In this document: one piece after another, positions 1 to 7,389 of the stretch
How positions within the stretch are numbered: position 1 is the stretch's first letter
Layout: each line of letters opens with the position of its first letter
NCBI GenBank assembly: GCA_040401595.1
Contig: JBBAOE010000048.1
Coordinates: forward strand, 1 to 12,975
Length of the DNA stretch: 12,975 nucleotides
Source of the DNA: RFPW01 sp040401595
GTDB taxonomy: Bacteria; Pseudomonadota; Gammaproteobacteria; Burkholderiales; Burkholderiaceae_E
Direction: 5' to 3'
The notes under the pieces: model-generated
Database searches by the model: none
What the model was told of the DNA's origin: nothing
The model's input: the letters and a program-made list of their open reading frames with translations, nothing else
Program-made: the position numbers and the translations under genes

Positions 1-1
1 C

Positions 2-55
2 GGCGGTGGCGGTGGCGGTGGCGGTGGCGGTGGCGGTGGCGGTGGCGGTGGCGGC
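2..55 (+). repeat. Hexanucleotide tandem repeat (GGCGGT)8 plus GGCGGC, encoding 18 glycines
   Basis: Eight uninterrupted copies of GGCGGT are followed by GGCGGC. They lie in frame within the adaptor gene and encode a pure glycine linker between the unseen N-terminal anchor and the folded adaptor. The unit is a multiple of three, so gain or loss of copies would change linker length without shifting the frame. The array may extend left of the window. Confidence 0.95.
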
Positions 56-1147
56 CCGAAGGGTCCGGTCGGTGTCGAAGTGGCGGCCGCCAAGAGTGGC
101 ACCATCCAGGATGAAGTCGCCGCAGTCGGTACCCTGAGGGCGAATGAATCGGTTGTGATCAAGCCCGAAATCGCCGGCCGGATCGCCAAGCTTGGCTTTG
201 GGGACGGGGAACGGATCCGTGCCGGGCGGGTTCTGGTGCAGCTCGATACCTCGATCCCTGCAGCTGAACTGGAACAGGTCCGGGCCGAACGGGCACTGGC
301 TCTGGCCAAGTATGAGAGGGCAGTCGAACTGGCCCAGAAAAATTTTGTTTCCGCGCAGGCCCGGGAAGAAGCCGGCGCTAACCTGCAAGTCGTTGATGCG
401 CGCCTCTCACTGGCTCGCGCTCGTCTCGAGAAGAGCAGCATCACCGCACCCTTTGGCGGCATCGTTGGGTTGCGCAATGTCGCGCCAGGAGACTTTGTCA
501 AAGATGGCGCTGAGCTGGTGACGCTTGAGGACACGACCTCGATGAAAGTGGACTTGCGTTTGCCCGAGCGGGTGATCGGGCGTCTGCGCCGGGGCCAGAC
601 GCTCGAGGTCTCGGTGGAGGCGCTACCGGGGCGAACATTCAAAGCCGCGATTGATGCCCTGGATGCAACGGTGGATGCGAACGGCCGATCGATTCTGGTG
701 CGGGGCCGCATTCCGAACACCGACGATATTCTTCGAACCGGCATGTTCGCGCGCGCGCGGGTGGTTTTGAGCCAGCGTGAGAATGCGGTGCTTGTCCCCG
801 AGGAAGCGATTGTTCCGCAGGGCCCGGATTTGTTTGTTTGGCGGATCGCGGAAGGCAAGGCCTCGAAGGTCAAGGTACGTGCCGGCGTGCGGCGCGATTC
901 CCAGGTCGAGATCGTGGAAGGACTCGCGACGGGTGAGAGCATCGTCGTCGCCGGGCAACTCAAACTCAATCGGGATGGGCAAGATGTACGGATCATTGAT
1001 CCGTCCAAGCGGGGTGGCCCCGGCGCCCCTTCGCCGGCACCCAGTGGCGGTGCGCCGGTCCCGTTGAACTCAGGTGCACCAGTGCCGTCGAGTCCGAGTG
1101 CACCAGTGCCGGCGAATCCGGCTGCAACTGCGCCCGCGTCGAAATAA
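2..1147 (+). CDS. RND efflux periplasmic adaptor subunit (membrane fusion protein, HlyD/AcrA family), 5' partial
   Basis: This is the periplasmic adaptor that bridges an inner-membrane RND pump to an outer-membrane channel. The reading frame is open to the left edge, so the signal peptide or lipid anchor lies outside the window; 381 residues are visible. In order: an 18-glycine run (residues 1-18); a lipoyl/barrel-sandwich half around the motif RAGRVLVQLD; an Ala/Glu/Arg-rich helical hairpin; the second lipoyl half with the family hallmark SSITAPFGGIVGLRNVAPGDFV; a beta-barrel with TGMFARARVVL; a membrane-proximal domain ending near GQLKLNRDGQDV; and a Pro/Ala-rich tail. A GTG at 80 could be taken as a start, but the upstream frame codes continuously and family members often carry a Gly/Pro linker here, so I treat the gene as truncated by the window. 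Its stop lies 10 bp before the permease start, so the two are almost certainly co-transcribed. The substrate cannot be read from sequence. Confidence 0.93.
   Translation, partial: GGGGGGGGGGGGGGGGGGPKGPVGVEVAAAKSGTIQDEVAAVGTLRANESVVIKPEIAGRIAKLGFGDGERIRAGRVLVQLDTSIPAAELEQVRAERALALAKYERAVELAQKNFVSAQAREEAGANLQVVDARLSLARARLEKSSITAPFGGIVGLRNVAPGDFVKDGAELVTLEDTTSMKVDLRLPERVIGRLRRGQTLEVSVEALPGRTFKAAIDALDATVDANGRSILVRGRIPNTDDILRTGMFARARVVLSQRENAVLVPEEAIVPQGPDLFVWRIAEGKASKVKVRAGVRRDSQVEIVEGLATGESIVVAGQLKLNRDGQDVRIIDPSKRGGPGAPSPAPSGGAPVPLNSGAPVPSSPSAPVPANPAATAPASK
1049..1144 (+). repeat. Four degenerate 24-bp tandem units encoding a Pro/Ala-rich octapeptide tail
   Basis: The adaptor's last 32 codons divide exactly into four 24-bp units encoding GAPVPLNS, GAPVPSSP, SAPVPANP and AATAPASK, directly before the stop codon. 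The middle two share the DNA core GTGCACCAGTGCCG. This looks like a disordered C-terminal tail that grew by tandem duplication. Confidence 0.8.
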
Positions 1148-1157
1148 GGCGATATCC

Positions 1158-4100
1158 ATGCTGCTCCCCGACCTCTGCATTCGCAGGCCCGTCTTTGCGA
1201 CGGTGCTTTCGCTCCTGATTATTCTGGTCGGCATCGTCGCCTATGGCCGCTTGCCGGTGCGCGAGTACCCGAGAATTGATGAGCCCGTCGTGACGGTCGA
1301 GACCAAGTACCCGGGGGCATCGAGCGAGATCATCGAGAGTCAGGTGACCAAGCCCCTGGAAGATTCCATTGCCGGTATCGAAGGCGTTGATGTTCTGACC
1401 TCGATCTCACGCCCTGAGCAAAGTCAGATCACGGTGCGCTTCCGGATCGAACGTGATCCGGATTCAGCGTCAGCGGACGTGCGGGACCGCGTCGCGCGGG
1501 TGCGGGCGAAGTTGCCGACGACGATCGAAGAGCCGGTGATTGCCAAGGTCGAGGCCGATGCGAATCCCATCATCTGGCTTGCATTCAGTTCGGTCTCGAT
1601 GTCGGCGCTTGATGTCACGGATATCGCCAATCGGGTCGTCAAGCCGCGATTGCAGACCTTGCCGGGTGCAGCCGATGTTCGCGTTTTCGGTGAGCGTAAA
1701 TACTCGATGCGGATCTGGCTGGATCGTGACCGGCTCGCGTCGTACCGGCTGACGCCGGTCGATGTGGAGGATGCGCTTCGCCGCGGCAACGTGGAAATTC
1801 CTTCGGGCCGAATTGAGAGCAGTAACCGGGAATTTTCAGTCGTTTCACAAACTGACCTGATGCGGGTCAATGAATTCGAGGACATCGCGATCCGCAACAT
1901 CGCCGGTTATACCGTTCGGATCAAGGATGTTGCCCGGGTTGAGGTGGCGCCAGCCAACGAGCGCACGATTGTTCGCTTCAATGGCAAGAACGCGGTGTCG
2001 CTCGGTGTGATCAAACAAGCCACCGCGAATCCGCTGACGCTGGCCAAGGCAGTGCGTGAGGCCCTGCCCAAGTTGCGATCCGAGTTGCCACCCGGGGTCG
2101 CTGTCGATATCGCCAACGACACCACGGTGTTCATCGAACGATCGATCGAATCCGTATGGCGCTCGATCGCGGAATCCATCGTTTTGGTGGCGCTGCTGAT
2201 CCTTTTCTTTCTGCGCTCGTTTCGGGCCAGCCTGATCCCGCTCATCACGATTCCAGTCTGCTTGGTCGGCAGTTGCGCCATCATGCTGGTGGCGGGTTTT
2301 TCGATCAATACGCTGACCTTGCTGGCCCTGGTGATGGCGATTGGTCTGGTCGTCGATGATGCGATCGTGGTGCTGGAGAACATCTATCGCCATATCGAAG
2401 ACGGAATGGCGCCGATGGCGGCCGCCTTCAAGGGGGCTCGGGAAGTCGGCTTTGCGGTGATCGCGATGACGCTCACCCTCGCCGCCGTCTATGCGCCTGT
2501 CGCGTTCACGACCGGTCGCACCGGGCGCCTCTTCGTCGAATTTGCGCTCACGCTCGCGGGAGCCGTTCTGGTATCCGGGTTTGTCGCGCTGACGCTGTCG
2601 CCCATGATGTGTTCGGTGATGCTCAAGCACACCAAGCCGGCGGCAAGCTGGAATCCGTCGAGCTGGATCGAGCGTGGTCTGGCCGGGTTGGAGAGTGGTT
2701 ATGGGAAAGCTGTGGGCGGCGCTATCCGCGTGCGCTGGCTGATCGTTCTGATCGCGCTGGCGGTCGGCGGGACGAGCGTCTGGCTGTTGCGGACAACCAA
2801 ACGGGAGCTCTCCCCGATCGAGGACCGCGGGACGGTTCTGTCGATCTTCAATGGCCCCGACGGTGCTTCGATCGATTACACCGCCAAGTACGCTGAGCGC
2901 ATCGAGGGAATCGCCAAGGGTATCCCGGAGGTTGACCGGCGCTTTGTCGTAACCGGCAACCCAACCGTGACCCAGGGCATTGCCTTTTTGCGCCTGACTG
3001 ACTGGAATGATCGTAAGCGCAGCGTGCAGGACATCGCAAAAGAAGTTCAGCCGAAACTGCTCGGAATTCCGGGGGTCAATGCGTTTGCGGTGCTGCCGCC
3101 TTCGCTCGGGCAGTCGCCTCGAGAGCGTCCGATCAATGTGGTTGTGGTGACCAATGACGAGTACTCGAAACTTGCCCCAGTCGTCCAGAAAATGCTGGGT
3201 GAGCTGCAGCGCTGGCCAGGGTTGCAGGGCGCCGACAGTGACCTGCGTTTGAACAAGCCCGAGCTCAAGATCCGTCTGGACCGCGACCGCGTGTCTGATG
3301 CTGGTGTCCAGGTCGAGCAGATTGGACGACTGCTCGAAACCGCGCTGGGGGGGCGGCAGGTTACGCGCTACAAACGTTTCGGCGAACAGTACGATGTGAT
3401 CGTTCAGCTCGAACCCCGCGCGCGCAATGAGCCAGCGGATATTTCAGACCTCTTTGTGCGGGGTCGCAATGATGCGATGGTGCCGTTGACCTCGCTGATC
3501 AAGGTGGATGAAACGGTTAGCCCACGGGAACTCAACCACTTCGGGCAGCGCCGTGCTGTGACCTTCACGGCCAATCTGGCACCGGGGACATCGCTGGGCG
3601 AAGCGGTCGAGTTCATTGAAGAAGTCGCTGGCCGCACGCTGCCCCCTGGCTATGTGCTGGACTTCAATGGACAGACCCGCGAGTTCAAGTCCACCTCCAA
3701 TACGCTGGCCCTGACCTTTCTGCTTGCCCTGGCGTTCATTTATCTGGTTCTGGCGGCTCAGTTTGAGAGTTTCGTGGATCCCCTGATCATTCTGTTCACT
3801 GTCCCGTTGTCGATGACCGGAGCCCTGGCTGCCTTGCAGTGGAGCGGCGGGACCCTGAATGTCTACAGTCAGATCGGTTTGATCACGCTGATCGGACTCA
3901 TCACCAAGCACGGGATTCTGATTGTCGAGTTTGCCAATCAGCTGCGGGGGCAGGGCCGTGACGCCCGCACAGCGGTGATCGAAGCGGCGCGCTTGCGTCT
4001 GCGACCAATCCTGATGACGACGGGCGCGATGGTGCTGGGTGCATTGCCATTGGCTCTGGCGACGGGTGCGGGTGCCGAGAGTCGCCAGCAGATCGGCTGG

Positions 4101-4229
4101 GTTATTGTCGGCGGAATGTCCCTGGGGACGGTCCTGACGCTGTTCGTGGTGCCGGTGGTGTATCTGCTGTTTGCCCGGCGCACCCGGTTGGCGCTGGATC
4201 CGATGGCGGCGCCGGCGACGGCGGTCTGA
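1158..4229 (+). CDS. RND efflux transporter permease (AcrB/HAE-1 family)
   Basis: Inner-membrane proton-driven drug/solute exporter of 1023 residues, close to the usual length of about 1030-1050 for HAE-1 permeases. It begins MLLPDLCIRRPVFATVLSLL, the typical first transmembrane helix. TM4 contains GLVVDDAIVVLENIYRH with the paired proton-relay aspartates (D400, D401), and TM10 contains LIGLITKHGILIVEF with the matching lysine (K917). Two large periplasmic loops, after TM1 and TM7, supply the porter and docking domains, and the second half repeats the first as expected. The ATG at 1158 is chosen because AAGG (1146-1149) sits 8 bp upstream, overlapping the adaptor's stop codon, and because the protein then starts like its family; an ATG at 1074 would add 28 Arg-rich residues that merely shadow the adaptor's tail. 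With the upstream adaptor this forms a pump; an outer-membrane channel gene is not in the window. Substrate unknown. Confidence 0.96.
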   Translation: MLLPDLCIRRPVFATVLSLLIILVGIVAYGRLPVREYPRIDEPVVTVETKYPGASSEIIESQVTKPLEDSIAGIEGVDVLTSISRPEQSQITVRFRIERDPDSASADVRDRVARVRAKLPTTIEEPVIAKVEADANPIIWLAFSSVSMSALDVTDIANRVVKPRLQTLPGAADVRVFGERKYSMRIWLDRDRLASYRLTPVDVEDALRRGNVEIPSGRIESSNREFSVVSQTDLMRVNEFEDIAIRNIAGYTVRIKDVARVEVAPANERTIVRFNGKNAVSLGVIKQATANPLTLAKAVREALPKLRSELPPGVAVDIANDTTVFIERSIESVWRSIAESIVLVALLILFFLRSFRASLIPLITIPVCLVGSCAIMLVAGFSINTLTLLALVMAIGLVVDDAIVVLENIYRHIEDGMAPMAAAFKGAREVGFAVIAMTLTLAAVYAPVAFTTGRTGRLFVEFALTLAGAVLVSGFVALTLSPMMCSVMLKHTKPAASWNPSSWIERGLAGLESGYGKAVGGAIRVRWLIVLIALAVGGTSVWLLRTTKRELSPIEDRGTVLSIFNGPDGASIDYTAKYAERIEGIAKGIPEVDRRFVVTGNPTVTQGIAFLRLTDWNDRKRSVQDIAKEVQPKLLGIPGVNAFAVLPPSLGQSPRERPINVVVVTNDEYSKLAPVVQKMLGELQRWPGLQGADSDLRLNKPELKIRLDRDRVSDAGVQVEQIGRLLETALGGRQVTRYKRFGEQYDVIVQLEPRARNEPADISDLFVRGRNDAMVPLTSLIKVDETVSPRELNHFGQRRAVTFTANLAPGTSLGEAVEFIEEVAGRTLPPGYVLDFNGQTREFKSTSNTLALTFLLALAFIYLVLAAQFESFVDPLIILFTVPLSMTGALAALQWSGGTLNVYSQIGLITLIGLITKHGILIVEFANQLRGQGRDARTAVIEAARLRLRPILMTTGAMVLGALPLALATGAGAESRQQIGWVIVGGMSLGTVLTLFVVPVVYLLFARRTRLALDPMAAPATAV

Positions 4230-4233
4230 TGTC

Positions 4234-4941
4234 ATGAATACGGCAGAACGGATCGTCTTTCTGGACACCGAGACCACGGGACTTCGCGTCGAAGACGGTC
4301 ATCGGGTGATCGAGATCGGTTGCATTGAATTGATCGGACGCCGTCTCTCGGGTCGGGACCTGCATCTGTATTTCAACCCGGAGCGCGAGGTCGATGAGGG
4401 GGCGGCGGCAGTTCACGGCATGCGGTTGGCGGACTTGCGCGACAAGCCAACATTCGCCCAGGAAGCCGACCGAATCCTCGAGTTTCTCGAGGGAGCGCAG
4501 GTTGTGATCCATAACGCCGCGTTCGATGAGGGTTTCCTGAACGCCGAACTCGCCGCCTGTCAGCGTCCGGGACTACGGACGGGTGTAGCCGAGATCGTCG
4601 ATTCGCTCGTCCTCGCGCGTCAGCTTCATCCGGGGAAGCGCAACTCGCTGGACGCGCTCTGCGAGCGCTATGAGGTCTCGAACAAACATCGGGTACACCA
4701 TGGCGCCAAACTCGACGCGCAGCTGTTGGCCGAGGTCTGGCTCGCGATGACGCGCGGCCAGGAGAGCCTGGAGATGAGCCTGGACGGCGGGTTGAGCGGC
4801 GCGATTGCGCAGAGTGGTGCATGGCCTCCCGCTGGGCTGGTCGTGAGGCGCGCCGGTACGGAAGATCTCGAGGCCCATGCGGCAATGCTCGACGGGCTGG
4901 ATCGCGAGATTCGCGGTGTGAGCCTGTGGCGCATGCTCTAG
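4234..4941 (+). CDS. dnaQ: DNA polymerase III epsilon subunit, 3'-5' proofreading exonuclease (DEDDh)
   Basis: Proofreading exonuclease of the replicative polymerase, 235 residues (E. coli epsilon is 243). The DEDDh catalytic set is complete: Exo I FLDTETTG with D11 and E13, Exo II HNAAFDEGF with D98, and Exo III HGAKLDAQ with H156 and D161. Residues 176-181 (QESLEM) sit where E. coli epsilon has its beta-clamp-binding motif (QTSMAF), just after the nuclease domain. The remaining C-terminal segment of about 54 residues, ending in SLWRML, would be the polymerase alpha-binding tail. The ATG at 4234 gives a normal N-terminus; a further upstream ATG (4171) would add 21 Arg-rich residues read inside the permease. 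It starts 4 bp after the permease stop with no strong ribosome site, suggesting translational coupling. dnaQ is often next to rnhA in proteobacteria, so this efflux-pump neighbourhood is less usual. A paralogous DnaQ-like exonuclease is possible but less likely given the clamp motif. Confidence 0.9.
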   Translation: MNTAERIVFLDTETTGLRVEDGHRVIEIGCIELIGRRLSGRDLHLYFNPEREVDEGAAAVHGMRLADLRDKPTFAQEADRILEFLEGAQVVIHNAAFDEGFLNAELAACQRPGLRTGVAEIVDSLVLARQLHPGKRNSLDALCERYEVSNKHRVHHGAKLDAQLLAEVWLAMTRGQESLEMSLDGGLSGAIAQSGAWPPAGLVVRRAGTEDLEAHAAMLDGLDREIRGVSLWRML

Positions 4942-4949
4942 AATAGAGC
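4935..4949. repeat. Short perfect inverted repeat at the dnaQ stop codon
   Basis: GCTCTA-GAA-TAGAGC is a perfect 6-bp inverted repeat with a 3-bp centre that includes the dnaQ stop codon and lies 19 bp before the next start. There is no T-tract, so it is not a standard intrinsic terminator. It could be a protein-binding site or chance. Confidence 0.35.
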
Positions 4950-4968
4950 GTTTGCAGCGCATCGACCC

Positions 4969-6183
4969 ATGAAAGAACATCGCCACGGCCGGTCCCTGCG
5001 GGATCGCAAGACCCATCTGTCACCAGACGCTGAACGGCTGGTGACTGCAGCGCTTGGATTGGCGAGTTCCGGGAGTCGGGTGGAGGACCGGTTCTGGGAA
5101 GCACAACTGGCGGCCCGACTTGAAAAACTGCTCGATTCGGGCCATGGCCAAGCGGTCCATGACGCTCTCGAACGGCTTGAAAAGACCGATGGCGATGCCT
5201 ACGGGTCGCTGGTCGAGGCCACTGAGGCGGCTGCTGAACAGGCGGTGCTCGAGCTTGACGGTCAACGCTACGAAGCGCTGCTGATGACCGCTCCGTTGGT
5301 GGCCTGGACCCGGTTCCGGATTCCGTCGGGTGCACTGGCAGCAGCACCCGCCTCGGCCCTTTCTGCGCATTGGCAGGCCCATGTGCTGGCTCGCGAGAGC
5401 CGGTTTCGGCTGGTTCCGTGGCTGTTCAGTCTGGATCAGTTGCCGCGGGATTTTGCCGAGGTGCGGCGCATGACGCGCAAGCTCGGCCAAGCTGCACTGA
5501 ATGGGCAGGCGCCCAGGCTCGATCTCAAGGATTTACCCGAAACCGCTGAAATGCTGGCGGATACGCGTTACCTGCTGGCGGTGGTCGTGGTACCCGCGGG
5601 CGCTCCGATGTTCCGATGGCAGGAATTAGCCTCTGATCAGCATGCCAGCCGCGCCCACTGCCTCGAGGCCTGGGGTTCTCAGGGGCGCCCGAATCTGGAA
5701 CCCGCCTTGCCCGGTTGCGGATTCGAGCTGCTGCTGCCGGATGCCTACCATGTGAATCTGCGCGAAAGCGATCGGCGTATTCGTCCGTACGGAATTCGCG
5801 CCGGCGTCCATTTCCTGACCCATGCGCTGGTCCTCGAACCCGACGGTCTGTCGGCCGCTGTGGCAGCGTTTGGGGATGGTGACGTCGAGGAATACCGGAT
5901 CGGGATGAGCGTCAAGGACCGTGATGAAGTGATCCAGGGTATTGTCTGGCCGCTGCTCGGGGCTGAGAGCGAAGAGGATGACCCGTCCCCGCTCGAGACC
6001 ATTCGAGCGACGTTGATCGAAGCCGGCGTCACGGATATCCGTGTCTGGAATGAGACCGTCCGGCCGGATTTTTGCGAGGATTGTGGTGCCCCGCTCTTTC
6101 CGAACGGCAAGGGCGAGGTCGTGCACCCGGAGGAGCCTGAAGTACCCGGAAGCGGCAACCCAAGCGGTGGGAACTTCCACTGA
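4969..6183 (+). CDS. DUF2863 family protein
   Basis: A 404-residue protein that I recognise as DUF2863, a family of uncharacterised proteins seen mainly in Betaproteobacteria. The recognition rests on the N-terminal pattern LSPDAERLVTAALGLASSGSRVEDRFWE, on the central ALLMTAPLVAWTRFRIPSG, and on the C-terminal FCEDCGAPLFPNGKGE. The last holds a CxxC pair (C369, C372) with H386 nearby, suggesting a small metal-binding knuckle or redox pair, though only three candidate ligands are obvious. No signal peptide or membrane segment is visible, so it is probably cytoplasmic. The function is unknown. It starts 27 bp after dnaQ on the same strand and is probably co-transcribed, although no strong ribosome site precedes the ATG. 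Downstream it faces a convergent gene. Confidence 0.8.
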   Translation: MKEHRHGRSLRDRKTHLSPDAERLVTAALGLASSGSRVEDRFWEAQLAARLEKLLDSGHGQAVHDALERLEKTDGDAYGSLVEATEAAAEQAVLELDGQRYEALLMTAPLVAWTRFRIPSGALAAAPASALSAHWQAHVLARESRFRLVPWLFSLDQLPRDFAEVRRMTRKLGQAALNGQAPRLDLKDLPETAEMLADTRYLLAVVVVPAGAPMFRWQELASDQHASRAHCLEAWGSQGRPNLEPALPGCGFELLLPDAYHVNLRESDRRIRPYGIRAGVHFLTHALVLEPDGLSAAVAAFGDGDVEEYRIGMSVKDRDEVIQGIVWPLLGAESEEDDPSPLETIRATLIEAGVTDIRVWNETVRPDFCEDCGAPLFPNGKGEVVHPEEPEVPGSGNPSGGNFH

Positions 6184-6297
6184 CCGGGCACCCGACGGAT
6201 ATCCTCTGTGTTCGCCTGAGCGCTTGTGAATTCTCCGATCTGAGGCTTGTGCCGAGGACCGCCGATCGTTTTCAGTCCCTGAGGGGGCTCTGAAGCG
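6184..6297. other. Convergent intergenic spacer with no clear terminator
   Basis: This spacer separates two convergent genes. An imperfect CCC/GGG hairpin can be drawn at about 6273-6292, but neither strand shows a T-run after it. I see no small gene. Confidence 0.5.
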
Positions 6298-7173
6298 TCA
6301 CTTTGTCTGGGGTGATGCCGTTGGGGCTGCTGGCGCAGGCGTTTTCGCAGCGGCAGGAGGGGCCTTGGCGAACGGATTGCTATTCGCCCAGGGGTCTTGG
6401 ACAGGTGCGGCGTCTTCAGCGGCTGGAGCGCCAGCCTTGTTCATACCGTTTGCGGCGCCAGTGCCCGATTGGCCATCTGTGGCTGAGGCTGCGCCGGGCT
6501 CAGCTGCGCTGGTTCCCGATCCTGTTGGCCCCGCCGCGCCGGTGTCGGCAGCAGCCGAGCCTTCGGCTTCGGCGTTGGCTGGGGCCTCGGCCTCGGCCTC
6601 GGCTGCAGCAGCGGCTTCCTCGGCGGCGGCGAGATGGGCCGCATCCGCCTTCTCGCGGTTGGTGAGATAGCGCGCGGTTTCGATATCTGGAACCTTGATC
6701 TCGCAGAGTTCCTTGAACATCTCGGCATGGACAGAAAAGAGCCCTTCTCCAGCTGGGGCTGCGCGTTTTCCGACCACCGCAATCGCAAGCTTGAACAGGC
6801 TGATCATGTGGGGCTCGAACCGATTGCCCGTGCGCCCCTGGCGCCAGGCGCGATGCACCATGCAGTTGGTGATGACTTCCGGTGAAATATTGACTTCAAG
6901 AAAAACCAGTTTTAGCCGCTCTTCGACCGCAGCTTTCATGGCTTTGGTCGTGTGCAGGCCAAAGTCCATATCACCAAAATCAAAGACGTATCCGGTCACC
7001 GACTGGGCGACGTCATTAGCATCGGGGACTTTGGCTTTCTCAGCGGCGTGCTTCACGGCCGCTTCAAATGCAACCCGGGTGTCGTAGACCTTCTCATCCA
7101 GTAGTTTGAGCGGATCTACTGTCTGAGCGTCAGTGTGCATCACCCCTGTAATCCACTTCCCCAATAAGCTCAC
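6298..7173 (-). CDS. Hypothetical protein with Ala/Pro-rich C-terminal tail
   Basis: A 291-residue protein that I do not recognise. Residues 1-180 look like a folded, mixed-charge, mostly helical domain with no signal peptide or membrane helix; a distinctive stretch is LKLVFLEVNISPEVITNCMVHRAW (residues 87-110). Residues 177-200 form an Ala/Glu-rich helix or coiled coil, and residues 200-291 are low-complexity Ala/Pro/Gly/Thr, probably disordered. Within that tail, DPWANSNPFAK (260-270) stands out as less degenerate and could be a short binding motif. The start is a GTG with AGGGG six bases upstream; the ATG at residue 12 is the alternative. It lies 216 bp downstream of the NlpC/P60 gene on the same strand, a gap large enough for its own promoter. 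Its normal codon pattern and the clean Ala tail on this frame argue that it is a real gene. Confidence 0.8.
   Translation of the reverse strand: MSLLGKWITGVMHTDAQTVDPLKLLDEKVYDTRVAFEAAVKHAAEKAKVPDANDVAQSVTGYVFDFGDMDFGLHTTKAMKAAVEERLKLVFLEVNISPEVITNCMVHRAWRQGRTGNRFEPHMISLFKLAIAVVGKRAAPAGEGLFSVHAEMFKELCEIKVPDIETARYLTNREKADAAHLAAAEEAAAAAEAEAEAPANAEAEGSAAADTGAAGPTGSGTSAAEPGAASATDGQSGTGAANGMNKAGAPAAEDAAPVQDPWANSNPFAKAPPAAAKTPAPAAPTASPQTK
6584..6601. repeat. (GCCTCG)3 microrepeat within the hypothetical gene
   Basis: Three tandem copies of GCCTCG (CGAGGC on the coding strand) encode the repeating Glu-Ala stretch at about residues 192-197 of the minus-strand hypothetical protein. It marks where the low-complexity tail begins. 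Confidence 0.75.
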
Positions 7174-7389
7174 TTCCTACCCCTTTTCCGACTCAGATGG
7201 TGTCCCCTAAAACCGCATGCGATTGGGACGAGGCTGCCAACGCGCGAACCGTCCGTATCCTCGCATAGCTTCGTGCGGAAAGCGGGGCAAAATCCAGTGG
7301 TTTGACGCTTTTCTTTTGACCGAACCGGGCAAGCTCATGTTGGGTAAGGCGGTTCTTTGAATTGAGTGCGCGGGTTAATACGGATGGGC
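7174..7389. other. 216-bp intergenic region; weak promoter possibility for the downstream minus-strand gene
   Basis: No gene is supported here. Read on the minus strand, TTGCCC is followed 17 bases later by TATGCG, a poor match to a sigma-70 promoter, roughly 80-110 bp before the GTG start of the hypothetical gene. GAACCG (7322-7327) and CGGTTC (7350-7355) form an inverted repeat with a 22-base loop just downstream of the NlpC/P60 stop; without a T-run it is not a convincing terminator. Confidence 0.3.

Noticed and set aside
1845..2630. Antisense open frame of 261 codons opposite the RND permease, and a similar one at 3444-4277
   Set aside because: Composition is Arg/His/Gln/Asp-rich with no domain, and both lie within a strongly supported conserved gene.
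4171..4233. Upstream start for dnaQ inside the permease
   Set aside because: It would add an Arg-rich stretch read out of frame within the permease; the Exo I motif sits at its usual distance from the ATG at 4234.
6273..6292. Bidirectional terminator between the convergent genes
   Set aside because: The stem is imperfect and neither strand has a T-run after it.
6303..6665. Plus-strand open frames opposite the Ala-rich tail of the hypothetical gene
   Set aside because: They are Arg/Pro/Leu-rich or Ala/Ser-rich reflections of the minus-strand low-complexity tail, with no upstream signals.
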